Shown here: piece by piece, positions 17,998 to 26,619 of the stretch
How positions within the stretch are numbered: the first letter of the stretch is position 1
How the letters are laid out: the number at the start of each line of letters is the position of its first letter
Assembly (NCBI GenBank): GCA_964579795.1
Contig: CAZOHM010000005.1
Location: forward strand, 1 to 64,000
Direction of reading: 5' to 3'
DNA: 64,000 nt
Source of the DNA: JAEYFP01 sp964579795
Lineage (GTDB): Bacteria; Bacillota; Clostridia; Lachnospirales; Lachnospiraceae
Program-made: the position numbers and the translations under genes
The notes under the pieces: generated by a model
The model's database searches: none
What the model saw: only the letters and a program-made list of their open reading frames with translations
Told to the model about the DNA's origin: nothing

Positions 17998-19284
17998 TTA
18001 TTTATCTGTTTCATCAACTTCTTTTGTTTCCACATCTAGTCTGGTCACAAGTACCGACTGAATCATTTTATCTAAAACTTCTGCTATTTTAAAGTTATAC
18101 CCTCCATAATCAACTGAAAACTGCTCATTTTCTTCCGGTATTCTGCCAAGTTTTGAAATCATGAAGCCATTTAATGTATCAAAGTCTTCATCAAAATGAA
18201 TCTGCAGAATTTCTCCGGCTTCTTCAAGTGTCGTCATTCCATTCATAATATAGGTGTTATCTTCATTTTCTTTAATATGTACTTCTTCTTCATCATATTC
18301 ATCTAGAATATTCCCAACAATTTCCTCTAAAACATCTTCCATTGTTACAATTCCTAAAGTTTGACCATATTCATCAACCACAATGACCATATGAACTTTT
18401 TCAGCTTGCATTGCTTTGAATAAATCATCTATATTCCTTGTTTCCGGTATAAATCTTGCCTCACTGTACAAATCTGGCAGACTTGCAATTGTCTGTGTTC
18501 GTTGTTCGGGATTTTGATATTGCTTCATAGCATCTTTCATATGTAAAATTCCAATGATATTATCAATATCATTTTCATATACTGGATACCTGCTGTTCTT
18601 CTCATTCAGAATAATCTGAACTGCTTCTTCCAATGTCAACGCTGCATCAAGTGCAACTATGTTTTTTCTGTGAGTCATAATGTCCTTTGCTTCCTTGTCA
18701 CCAAACTCAAAGATATTGGCAATCATTTCTGCTTCTCTTTTTTCAAGAACACCTTGCTCCTGCCCCTCATTTACCATTGAAATAATTTCTTCTTCAGTTA
18801 CATCTGTATTTCCTGCTTTAGGATCAATTCCAAATAAACGTAATGTCAAATCTGTAATTAACCCAATAAAAAAGGTAATTGGAGTCAATAGTTTTGTAAC
18901 AGTGTAAACAAAATTAATCAATCCATATGCCCATCGTTTACTATGATGATATGCAAGTCGTTTTGGAGTTGAAATTCCAAAAGAAAGAAAAACAAACATT
19001 AATACTATTACAGACACAATTTGATTCGGAAAAATTTCAAGGAAGCATGCACCCAGCAAAATATCTGCAAGCATAATCAATAAATGAATCGTGTTTACTA
19101 ATGATGATGGATCTGTTTTAAGCCTATACAGTCTGTATGCCTTTTTATTGCCTTCCTGACATAACTTTTCAAGCATCACTTCATTTATCTCCTGAAGTGA
19201 TGCACCAAATCCATAAAATATGATATTAACTATCAGAAGTCCAACTAACGCTGCAATCTGCAGCATAATACTGCCATCCTCCAT
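17998..19284 (-). CDS. CNNM/CorC (HlyC) family membrane protein with CBS domains
   Basis: About 428 residues. An N-terminal DUF21 transmembrane domain (about 1-180) is followed by a CBS pair (LEEAVQIILNEKNSRYPVYENDIDNIIGILHMKD and the second ending VTMEDVLEEIVG) and a C-terminal CorC/HlyC domain (about 345-420). Family members are linked to magnesium or cobalt export; the old hemolysin label is misleading. A TTG further upstream (19341) would lengthen the protein, but that TTG is the first base of a good -35 box, so the ATG at 19284 is preferred. Confidence 0.85.
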   Translation of the reverse strand: MEDGSIMLQIAALVGLLIVNIIFYGFGASLQEINEVMLEKLCQEGNKKAYRLYRLKTDPSSLVNTIHLLIMLADILLGACFLEIFPNQIVSVIVLMFVFLSFGISTPKRLAYHHSKRWAYGLINFVYTVTKLLTPITFFIGLITDLTLRLFGIDPKAGNTDVTEEEIISMVNEGQEQGVLEKREAEMIANIFEFGDKEAKDIMTHRKNIVALDAALTLEEAVQIILNEKNSRYPVYENDIDNIIGILHMKDAMKQYQNPEQRTQTIASLPDLYSEARFIPETRNIDDLFKAMQAEKVHMVIVVDEYGQTLGIVTMEDVLEEIVGNILDEYDEEEVHIKENEDNTYIMNGMTTLEEAGEILQIHFDEDFDTLNGFMISKLGRIPEENEQFSVDYGGYNFKIAEVLDKMIQSVLVTRLDVETKEVDETDK

Positions 19285-19312
19285 ACTGATTATAAACTCC
19301 TGTTTCTTTAGT

Positions 19313-19341
19313 AATATACTTGTTCCCGCTTTGTTCGTCAA
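19313..19341 (-). promoter_or_regulatory. SigA-type promoter of the CNNM/CorC gene
   Basis: Minus-strand TTGACG (19336-19341), 17-bp spacer, TATATT (19313-19318), about 29 bp before the preferred ATG. The gene can thus be transcribed apart from alr-mazF. Confidence 0.6.
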
Positions 19342-19350
19342 GCAAGCCGC

Positions 19351-19719
19351 CTATGTAGTACATATCTGGCGAGTTCCTTCAAGCTGGAAACTAACATACA
19401 ATGCATGATCAACATACTCCATGATTGACTGATCCAAATGACATACTTTATCCTTCAATCTACATTTATCAATCGTACGAATTTGTTCAAGCAGAATCAC
19501 CGAATCTTTCTCCAAATGATACTTCCGACATTCCAATTCTATGTGTGTCGGTAACTTGGCTTTATTTAATCTGCTTGTTATTGCAGCACAGATTACAGTC
19601 GGGCTATGTCGATTTCCAATATCATTCTGAATAATAAGGACTGGTCGAATACCGCCTTGCTCCGATCCGATTACTGGTCTTAAATCTGCATAAAAAATAT
19701 CTCCACGTCTAATTATCAA
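19351..19719 (-). CDS. mazF: MazF/PemK-family endoribonuclease toxin (EndoA/NdoA-like)
   Basis: About 122 residues. mRNA interferase of the MazF family, very close to Bacillus EndoA: IIRRGDIFYADLRPVIGSEQGG, RPVLIIQNDIGNRHSPT and SVILLEQIRTIDK. I choose the TTG at 19719 because it aligns with the EndoA N-terminus and is 10 nt from AGAAAGG; the GTG at 19728 is too close to that RBS. In Bacillus the order is alr, antitoxin gene ndoAI, then ndoA. Here alr is followed directly by the toxin, and the 130 nt between contain no ribbon-helix-helix ORF. It may be controlled by an antitoxin elsewhere or act as a solitary housekeeping RNase. Confidence 0.9.
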   Translation of the reverse strand: MIIRRGDIFYADLRPVIGSEQGGIRPVLIIQNDIGNRHSPTVICAAITSRLNKAKLPTHIELECRKYHLEKDSVILLEQIRTIDKCRLKDKVCHLDQSIMEYVDHALYVSFQLEGTRQICTT

Positions 19720-19802
19720 AGCTTGCACACCTTTCTGTTTTCATTCAAAACACACTGATTTGCTTTTGGCACAGTAAAAGTATTTACCTCTTTTTTTCTG
19801 TG

Positions 19803-19818
19803 TATTCAAATTTGAATA
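19803..19818. promoter_or_regulatory. Perfect 16-bp palindrome between alr and mazF
   Basis: TATTCAAATTTGAATA, a perfect palindrome about 85 bp upstream of the mazF start and about 30 bp after alr. Size and position fit an operator for a dimeric regulator, but it does not match a site I can name. Confidence 0.35.
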
Positions 19819-19849
19819 AATTATCAGTACAAGTCTTTGATTGTATTTA

Positions 19850-20974
19850 CTATTTATATAATCTTGGCACACGTTTTGTTATATCACAAACAAGTTCATA
19901 ATTAAACCGCATTGAAAGTTCTCCAAGCTCTTCAGCAGTTATTTGATCCATTCCTGATTTTCCAAGTAAAACAACTTCATCAAATTCTTTTGCTTCAGGA
20001 ATGTCAGTTACATCTACCATAAACTGATCCATACATACTCTTCCTACAATGGGTGCTCTTTTCCCTTTAATAAGAACTGATCCTTTATTTGAAAGTGTTC
20101 TTGGATAACCATCTGCATAACCTACCGGAATAGTTGCAATTCTTGTTGGTTTCTCAGTTACATATGTTCCACCGTAACTGATTGGCGTACAAGCCGGTAA
20201 TGTTTTAATATAAACAATACAGCTTTTCAATTCCATCGCCGGTTTCAAATCAATCGTATCCTTGCGAATTTCATCGGAAGGCCATAATCCATATACAGTA
20301 ATTCCTGCACGAACAATATCCATATTTGCCTGAGGAAGCTCTAATATTCCAGCACTATTTGAGCAATGGCGATAAAGAAAATGTATTCCTGCTGATTCAC
20401 AATTATTCACAAACGTCGTAAAACGTTCAAGCTGGCTGCAGGCAAAGGCTTTATCTGTTTCATCAGCCCTTGAAAAATGAGTAAAGATACCTTCCAATTC
20501 CAGACCTTTGTATGTAGAAATTTCTTTTACAGTTTCAAAGCCGGATTCATCTTGTGATACACCAATACGAGACATACCCGTATCCACTTTAATATGTATC
20601 AGTGCATTTTTATGAAGTTTTTTTGCACACACAGCAAGTTTTCTTGCTGTATCGGTCTTAAAGACTGCCAATCTAATATCCTGTGTAATCAGCCGTTCAT
20701 AGTCTTCTTCGAATGTATATCCAAGGATTAATATCGGTTTGGTGACACCGTTATCACGTAATGTAAAGGCTTCCTCTGCTGTAGCAACAGCAAATCCAAA
20801 CAGATAATCAAGCTTTTCCAGTCTGGCTGCAATTGGAATTGAGCCATGTCCATATCCGTCTGCCTTAATAACAGCAATCATCTTTGTATCTTTGTTTATT
20901 TTCTCTTTCATATGCTCCATATTTGATACAATTGCTTCTAAATCAATTTGAGCATATACCCTTTTGACACTCAT
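19850..20974 (-). CDS. alr: Alanine racemase
   Basis: PLP enzyme of 374 residues that makes D-alanine for peptidoglycan. The PLP lysine is K37 in IAVIKADGYGHG; the catalytic tyrosine of the second domain lies in PISYGGTY (about residue 265). It starts MSVKRVYAQIDLEAI after GGAGGAG and follows the nnr stop by 11 nt. The order nnr-alr-mazF is a recurring Firmicutes arrangement. Confidence 0.96.
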   Translation of the reverse strand: MSVKRVYAQIDLEAIVSNMEHMKEKINKDTKMIAVIKADGYGHGSIPIAARLEKLDYLFGFAVATAEEAFTLRDNGVTKPILILGYTFEEDYERLITQDIRLAVFKTDTARKLAVCAKKLHKNALIHIKVDTGMSRIGVSQDESGFETVKEISTYKGLELEGIFTHFSRADETDKAFACSQLERFTTFVNNCESAGIHFLYRHCSNSAGILELPQANMDIVRAGITVYGLWPSDEIRKDTIDLKPAMELKSCIVYIKTLPACTPISYGGTYVTEKPTRIATIPVGYADGYPRTLSNKGSVLIKGKRAPIVGRVCMDQFMVDVTDIPEAKEFDEVVLLGKSGMDQITAEELGELSMRFNYELVCDITKRVPRLYK

Positions 20975-20985
20975 TGTACTCCTCC

Positions 20986-22500
20986 TTATTCATTCTGTAT
21001 GTGATCTAAGTATTCTTTCATGCATTCTATTAGATTCCCTGCAAGCATACCATGTTCACCATAAAGTGCTGCTGCCCTGTTTCCTGCTGTTGCATGAAGA
21101 AAGGCACCATAAGATGCAGCATCAAATGCAGACATTCCCTGGGCAAGCAGTCCACAAATAATACCGAATAGGACATCCCCTGTTCCAGCGCTTGCCATTC
21201 CACTGTTTCCGCCAATATTAATTCTTGTGTTTCCACAGGAATCTGTAATCACTGTTCTTGTATCTTTACATACACACACAACATGATACTCTATAGACAT
21301 CCTTGAAGCAGCTGCCAAAATATCCTCCAATACAACATGTTTGTCATTTGCCATAAACCGGCAAAACTCTCCAATATGAGGTGTCATAATCAGGTCTCTG
21401 TCATTCTGCTGTAAAAACATCTTTCGATGCTTAGCTGCGATTGTAATTGCATCCGCATCCATAACCAATGGCTTATGTGTATCAGTAAGAATTTTATATA
21501 CCATTTGTTCTGCAACTGCACCAAGTGAGATTCCGGGACCGATTCCAATCACATCTGCCCAGCCAATTGCTTTTTTTAACTTTTTATCTTCGTAATCATC
21601 TGCATAAGTTGTTACAATTACCTCCGGAATACTTTCTATTAGAATATCTCTATTTTTTTCATGTGTAAAGACCTGCACCATTCCCGTTCCACTTTTCATA
21701 CATGCCTTTGCAGCAAGAATGGCAGCACCAGGCATTTCCTCACTTCCGGTTATCAGAAGTGCTTTTCCAAAAGTACCTTTATTAGAATATACAGGACGTT
21801 TAGGAAAAATAAGATCAGTTGAATTAAGCATCGTTACTTTTGGCAAATCTTTCATGCTTCCCTGCAAGGAAAGATTTGATATTCCAATATCTTTGAGTAC
21901 AAGTATTCCGGTATAGCTCGCACCCGGATACAAAAGCTGCCCGCGTTTCTTATATGCAAATGTAACAGTATAATCCGCCTCTACTGCAATTCCCATAATT
22001 TTTCCACTGTCTGCATAAATACCGGATGCGATATCAACTGCAACTGTTTTTGCTCCCTGTTGTTTTAAATTATTTATTGAAGAAATGATATTCTTAGCAT
22101 TTCCGGTTATTTCTCGATTTAATCCAATTCCAAATAACGCATCTATAACAGTAGTATATGCTGTACTTTTCAGCGTGCGATTAATCTCTATACCATAATT
22201 ATCAGCAATACGCCATTGCTCTTTTGTCAATTTTGTACATGAAGCTTCATTTCCGGCAAACAGTACTTCTACATTGATTCCATTCTCTTTAAGTAATCTT
22301 GAAATTGCAAAACCATCCCCACCATTATTCCCGCTTCCACATACAACAAGTACATGTGAAAGTGGCAGCTCATGCTCCTTTAACACCTCAAGCACACTTA
22401 GAGCTGCTCGCTCCATTAAAACAATAGATGGCACACCAAGCTGTTTGCTTGTATAGTTGTCACATAGCTTCATTTCATTTGCAGTCAGAATATATTCCAT
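20986..22500 (-). CDS. nnr: Bifunctional NAD(P)H-hydrate epimerase / ADP-dependent NAD(P)H-hydrate dehydratase
   Basis: Repairs hydrated NADH and NADPH. The N-terminal YjeF epimerase domain covers about residues 1-210 (VCGSGNNGGDGFAISR), and the C-terminal ribokinase-like dehydratase about 220-500, with NIGGNSGMASAGTGDVLFGI holding the conserved GTGD. The fused form of about 505 residues is usual in bacteria. The ATG at 22500 follows GGAGAG; the in-frame TTG at 22512 would consume that RBS. It is the middle of the unit rex, coiled-coil gene, nnr, alr. Confidence 0.94.
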   Translation of the reverse strand: MEYILTANEMKLCDNYTSKQLGVPSIVLMERAALSVLEVLKEHELPLSHVLVVCGSGNNGGDGFAISRLLKENGINVEVLFAGNEASCTKLTKEQWRIADNYGIEINRTLKSTAYTTVIDALFGIGLNREITGNAKNIISSINNLKQQGAKTVAVDIASGIYADSGKIMGIAVEADYTVTFAYKKRGQLLYPGASYTGILVLKDIGISNLSLQGSMKDLPKVTMLNSTDLIFPKRPVYSNKGTFGKALLITGSEEMPGAAILAAKACMKSGTGMVQVFTHEKNRDILIESIPEVIVTTYADDYEDKKLKKAIGWADVIGIGPGISLGAVAEQMVYKILTDTHKPLVMDADAITIAAKHRKMFLQQNDRDLIMTPHIGEFCRFMANDKHVVLEDILAAASRMSIEYHVVCVCKDTRTVITDSCGNTRINIGGNSGMASAGTGDVLFGIICGLLAQGMSAFDAASYGAFLHATAGNRAAALYGEHGMLAGNLIECMKEYLDHIQNE

Positions 22501-22519
22501 AAAACTCTCCAAACAATAA

Positions 22520-22552
22520 ACGCACCATCAGAACCGTATCTGTATGATGCGT
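22520..22552 (-). terminator. Hairpin between the coiled-coil gene and nnr
   Basis: Stem ACGCACCAT / ATGATGCGT (9 bp, one G-T pair) followed on the minus strand by TTATTGTTT. It is a weak or attenuating terminator; nnr has its own RBS directly after. Confidence 0.4.
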
Positions 22553-23200
22553 CTATTCATTTATTTTATCATTTCCTACTGTTTCGACTGGTTTTATTCT
22601 TTTTGACGGAAGAACCGGTTCATATTTCATATCAAACAATTCAAGTACATCCGGACCAAATATATCATGCATATATGCATATAATTCGGAATTATTGATT
22701 TCTCGATCCTGCTTTTTTACAACATTTTTCTTCAATGTTACACGAATATCACGAATCCAATTAGCAATCTCTTCAATTTCATCTGTATTGTTTTTAATTT
22801 TTTCATAACAAATTTCCATTGTCAAAAGCATTAATTCTCTATTAATGCTGTCAATTTCTCGAGGAAGCTCCATAAGCTCATCTTCATGACTCTCTACCTT
22901 TTCGTTTACATCATTAATCAGACGTTTATTTTCAGTGATTTTTTTGTCTGCTACAGCATCACCATCCATATTTGTCACAATTTCAGACATTAGATTATTT
23001 TTAATTCTTTTTAAATCCTTAATTTCATTTGTAAGCTTTCCCTGACGTTTCAAAAGTTCATGCAATTTATTTTCTAATTGCATGATTTCTTTTGTTGTTC
23101 CAGCTTTGCCAAACAACTTATGCCATTTATTATCTAAAATCAACACTGGAATCTTTTTGTTTTTTAGTGCTTCTTTAAACTTTTCCTGTGAATCCGTCAT
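22553..23200 (-). CDS. Coiled-coil protein of unknown function
   Basis: About 215 residues, charged and largely predicted helical. Heptad-like stretches run through about residues 40-160 (EIMQLENKLHELLKRQGKLTNEI and NREL-type segments). There is no signal peptide, membrane segment or known catalytic motif. The N-terminus IPVLILDNKWHKLFGK is less helical. I do not recognise a named family; similar proteins seem common next to rex in Lachnospiraceae (recollection). The ATG at 23200 has GGTGAG before it; a GTG at 23206 would overlap the rex stop. Confidence 0.7.
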   Translation of the reverse strand: MTDSQEKFKEALKNKKIPVLILDNKWHKLFGKAGTTKEIMQLENKLHELLKRQGKLTNEIKDLKRIKNNLMSEIVTNMDGDAVADKKITENKRLINDVNEKVESHEDELMELPREIDSINRELMLLTMEICYEKIKNNTDEIEEIANWIRDIRVTLKKNVVKKQDREINNSELYAYMHDIFGPDVLELFDMKYEPVLPSKRIKPVETVGNDKINE

Positions 23201-23202
23201 AT

Positions 23203-23859
23203 TCACTCACCAAAGTCACCCTTCTTTTCCTGCTCATACCGATCCAGATTATAGGAAAGACGCATCAGGCTCTCAGACAAATGTACATTTTCGACAATAA
23301 TTCCTTCTGGAACATTCAAATCAATATGTGCAAAATTCCAAATTGCTTTGATTCCATATGAAACTAGCAGATTAGCAACTTCTACTGCTTCATTTTTGGG
23401 AATTGTCAGAATCGCAATATCTACATCATTTTTCTGCATAAAAGAAGCTATATCCTGCATCGGTGCAATTGCAATATCACGAATGATTTTCCCACAAATA
23501 TTCGGATTCGCATCAAAAATACCTTTTATGATAAATCCTCTTTTTTCAAAATTCACATAATTAGCAAGTGCCTGTCCCAGATTACCGGCTCCAATCAGAA
23601 TTAAGTTGTGTTTTTTGTCCAAACCCAGGATTTTTCCTATTTCTTCATAAAGATACTTTACATTATATCCATATCCCTGTTGGCCAAAACCACCGAAATT
23701 ATTGAGATCCTGTCTGATTTGGGAAGCTGTCACTTTCATTCGTTCACTTAGTTCCTGGGATGAAATTCGCTCTACACCATCATCTTTTAATTCACCAAGA
23801 TATCTGAAATAACGTGGCAGTCTGCTGATTACGGCACGTGATATTTCCTTCTCCTCCAA
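23203..23859 (-). CDS. rex: Redox-sensing transcriptional repressor Rex
   Basis: NADH/NAD-responsive repressor of fermentation and respiration genes. The winged-helix part (residues about 15-80) includes ISSQELSERMKVTASQIRQD and the Rex hallmark FGGFGQQGYGYNV. The Rossmann domain begins LILIGAGNLGQAL and binds NADH, which releases the protein from DNA. 218 residues is the standard length. It lies 16 bp after icd, so redox sensing and isocitrate oxidation are probably cotranscribed. Confidence 0.96.
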   Translation of the reverse strand: MEEKEISRAVISRLPRYFRYLGELKDDGVERISSQELSERMKVTASQIRQDLNNFGGFGQQGYGYNVKYLYEEIGKILGLDKKHNLILIGAGNLGQALANYVNFEKRGFIIKGIFDANPNICGKIIRDIAIAPMQDIASFMQKNDVDIAILTIPKNEAVEVANLLVSYGIKAIWNFAHIDLNVPEGIIVENVHLSESLMRLSYNLDRYEQEKKGDFGE

Positions 23860-23875
23860 AGCAGCTACCTCCCAA

Positions 23876-25087
23876 TTATAAATAGCTTTCTAATGTTTTT
23901 CTGACTGCACGGATAAAATCCAAACTATTCAGAGTAACCGTCTCTTCAAATTTAGTAATCATCGCAAGATCCTTTGTCATTTTACCAGATTCAATAGTCT
24001 CAATTGTTGCCTGTTCAAGTTTATCAGCAAAACGTACTAAAGCCGGATTTTTATCCAATTCACCACGTTTTCTAAGTGCACCAGTCCATGCAAAAATTGT
24101 TGCAACTGAATTGGTAGAAGTTTCTTCACCTTTTAAATGCTTATAATAGTGACGCTGTACGGTTCCATGTGCTGCTTCATACTCAAACACGCCTGAAGGA
24201 GAAACAAGAACAGATGTCATCATAGCAAGTGACCCAAAGGCCGATGAAATCATATCACTCATAACATCTCCATCATAATTCTTGCAAGCCCAAATCATAC
24301 CTCCTTCAGATTTCATAATTCTTGCAACTACGTCATCAATTAATGTATAAAAATACGTAATACCTGCCTTGTCAAATTTATCCTTATATTCAGCTTCGAA
24401 AATCTCCTGAAAAAGATCCTTGAAATGATGATCATACTGTTTTGATATTGTATCCTTTGTACCAAACCATAAATCCTGTTTCTGATCAAGTGCATAATTA
24501 AAACAGCTTCTTGCAAATGATTCAATAGAGTCAGTACGATTATGCATACCGCGAACAACACCACCCGATGCGGGAAACTCATGAATTAATTCACGACGTA
24601 CTGTGCCATCCTCACCTGTAAAGAGAAGCTCTGCCTTGCCTGCCTTTTCAATCAGATATTCCGTGTTAATATAAATATCTCCATATGCATGTCTTGCAAT
24701 CGTAATTGGCTTCTTCCAATTTTTTACGCATGGTTCAACACCACGTACAATGATTGGTGTTCTGAAAACAGTTCCATTCAAAATTGCACGAATCGTACCG
24801 TTAGGACTCTTCCACATCTGCTTTAAATCATATTCCTTAACTCTTGCAGCATTTGGTGTAATTGTTGCACATTTTACAGCAACTCCATATTCTTGAGTGG
24901 CTTTTGCAGAATCAATTGTTACCTGATCATCTGTCTCATTTCTATGAACAAGACCGAGATCATAATAATCTGTCTTTAAATCAATAAATGGATTTAACAA
25001 CTCCTCCTTTATCATTTGCCACAAAATTCTAGTCATTTCGTCTCCGTCCATCTCTACAAGAGGCGTTGTCATTTTGATCTTATCCAT
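23876..25087 (-). CDS. icd: Isocitrate dehydrogenase (NADP+), type II
   Basis: Oxidises isocitrate to 2-oxoglutarate with NADP+. 403 residues starting MDKIKMTTPLVEMDGDEMTRILWQ, characteristic of the eukaryote-like type II homodimer rather than E. coli-type Icd. KSPNGTIRAILNGTVFRTPI is the isocitrate-binding loop and YEAAHGTVQRHYY the NADP-binding region. With the synthase gene 16 bp upstream it likely forms the oxidative branch that supplies 2-oxoglutarate for glutamate in an anaerobe with an incomplete TCA cycle. Aconitase is not in the window. Confidence 0.95.
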   Translation of the reverse strand: MDKIKMTTPLVEMDGDEMTRILWQMIKEELLNPFIDLKTDYYDLGLVHRNETDDQVTIDSAKATQEYGVAVKCATITPNAARVKEYDLKQMWKSPNGTIRAILNGTVFRTPIIVRGVEPCVKNWKKPITIARHAYGDIYINTEYLIEKAGKAELLFTGEDGTVRRELIHEFPASGGVVRGMHNRTDSIESFARSCFNYALDQKQDLWFGTKDTISKQYDHHFKDLFQEIFEAEYKDKFDKAGITYFYTLIDDVVARIMKSEGGMIWACKNYDGDVMSDMISSAFGSLAMMTSVLVSPSGVFEYEAAHGTVQRHYYKHLKGEETSTNSVATIFAWTGALRKRGELDKNPALVRFADKLEQATIETIESGKMTKDLAMITKFEETVTLNSLDFIRAVRKTLESYL

Positions 25088-25103
25088 TTAATTATAATCC
25101 TTT

Positions 25104-26513
25104 CTATTTCGTTTTAGTATTTAAAGTAATATTTAAATCAATACAGGCCTGTGAAATCATACTGATCAATTCCTGATTTGTCATAACCGTAACTCTGCCG
25201 CTTTCATATTCAGCTTCAACTTCTTCTTTGATACGCTGCACAAGAACAGAATTTTTATCAACATGTGACTCAACAGGAAGCTTGTAATATGTATTAATCC
25301 AATGTGCAATTCCTGCTAGTCCTGAGGTATTTGATACTGCACATAATACAGGTCTGTTCAAAAACTTATCTGTATCAAATATGTTATATATTTCTTCATT
25401 TTTTAAAAGTCCATCTGCGTGAATACCTGCTCTTGTCACATTAAAGTTTTCTCCAACAAATGGTGTTCTTGGAGGAATCTTATATCCAATTTCAGACTCG
25501 TAGTATTCTGCAAGCTCAGTAATCACTGTCGTATCCATTCCTGAGAGATCACCTTTTAATTGTGCATACTCAAAAATCATTGCCTCAAGCGGCGTATTTC
25601 CAGTACGTTCACCAATACCAAATAAGGAAGTATTAACACCTGCACAGCCGTACAGCCAGGCAGTTGTTGAATTGGAAACAGCTTTATAGAAATCATTATG
25701 CCCATGCCACTCTAAAAGATGCGAAGGAACACCTGCATGCTGCATTAATCCATAAATTATTCCCTGTACAGAACGAGGAATCACAGCACCAGGATAATTA
25801 ACCCCATATCCCATCGTATCACATGCTCTAACCTTGATTGGAATTTTATATTCCTCCATCAGGCGCATCAGTTCCAGACAAAAAGGAATTACATATCCAT
25901 AAATATCTGCACGAGTAATATCCTCTAAATGACATCTTGGACTAATACCGGTATCCAGACATTCTTTAATTACATTTAGATAATGCTCCATAGCCTGTCT
26001 ACGATTCATTTTTAATTTATAAAAAATATGATAATCGGAGCAGCTTACAAGAATACCTGTTTCTTTCATCCCTAAGTCTTTTACAAGTCTAAAATCTTCT
26101 TTACTCGCACGAATCCAGCTTGTTATTTCAGGAAACTGATATCCTCTTTCCATACACTTATAGACTGCATCTCTGTCTTTTTTACTATACAGGAAAAATT
26201 CACTTGCACGAATCATCCCTTTAGATCCGCCCAATCTATGCAGATAATCGAAAATAGTAACAATCTGTTCGGTTGTATAAGGTGCTCTTGACTGCTGTCC
26301 ATCGCGAAAGGTTGTATCGGTAATCCATATTTCCTTTGGCATGTTATGTGGAACAATCCTGTCATTAAATGCAATTTTAGGTACTTCTTCATATGGGAAC
26401 AGATTTCTAAATACATTAGGTGTTTCCACATCCGCCAGTCTGTACATGTGTTCTTCAAGTTCAAGTAAATTATTGTTACTGTTCATCTTTACAGCTCTAT
26501 CTTCTGCCTTCAT
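25104..26513 (-). CDS. Isopropylmalate/homocitrate synthase family enzyme, candidate Re-citrate synthase
   Basis: DRE-TIM metallolyase of about 469 residues. It carries ITDTTFRDGQQSR (residues 64-76) and the metal-binding H270-G-H272 in EWHGHNDF. It lacks the LeuA-type C-terminal regulatory domain. Automatic pipelines would call it 2-isopropylmalate synthase, but it lies 16 bp before icd, with no leuBCD around. The Re-citrate synthase of Clostridium kluyveri belongs to this superfamily, so condensation of oxaloacetate and acetyl-CoA to citrate is the more likely job (inference). The ATG at 26513 follows GAGGAGG; an upstream start at 26555 has no RBS. Confidence 0.75.
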   Translation of the reverse strand: MKAEDRAVKMNSNNNLLELEEHMYRLADVETPNVFRNLFPYEEVPKIAFNDRIVPHNMPKEIWITDTTFRDGQQSRAPYTTEQIVTIFDYLHRLGGSKGMIRASEFFLYSKKDRDAVYKCMERGYQFPEITSWIRASKEDFRLVKDLGMKETGILVSCSDYHIFYKLKMNRRQAMEHYLNVIKECLDTGISPRCHLEDITRADIYGYVIPFCLELMRLMEEYKIPIKVRACDTMGYGVNYPGAVIPRSVQGIIYGLMQHAGVPSHLLEWHGHNDFYKAVSNSTTAWLYGCAGVNTSLFGIGERTGNTPLEAMIFEYAQLKGDLSGMDTTVITELAEYYESEIGYKIPPRTPFVGENFNVTRAGIHADGLLKNEEIYNIFDTDKFLNRPVLCAVSNTSGLAGIAHWINTYYKLPVESHVDKNSVLVQRIKEEVEAEYESGRVTVMTNQELISMISQACIDLNITLNTKTK

Positions 26514-26576
26514 AATTAGCCTCCTCATAGCTTTATCCAATAAACGGATATACAAAACTAAACATTCTAATTAATC

Positions 26577-26604
26577 ATTATACTAGCGTTTGCCAAAAAA
26601 GCAA
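26577..26604 (-). promoter_or_regulatory. SigA-type promoter of the citrate synthase-icd-rex unit
   Basis: Minus-strand TTGCTT (26599-26604), 16-bp spacer, TATAAT (26577-26582), about 64 bp before the ATG. It is the only good promoter seen upstream of the tightly packed genes down to mazF. Confidence 0.5.
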
Positions 26605-26619
26605 CCTTTGACAAATCAA

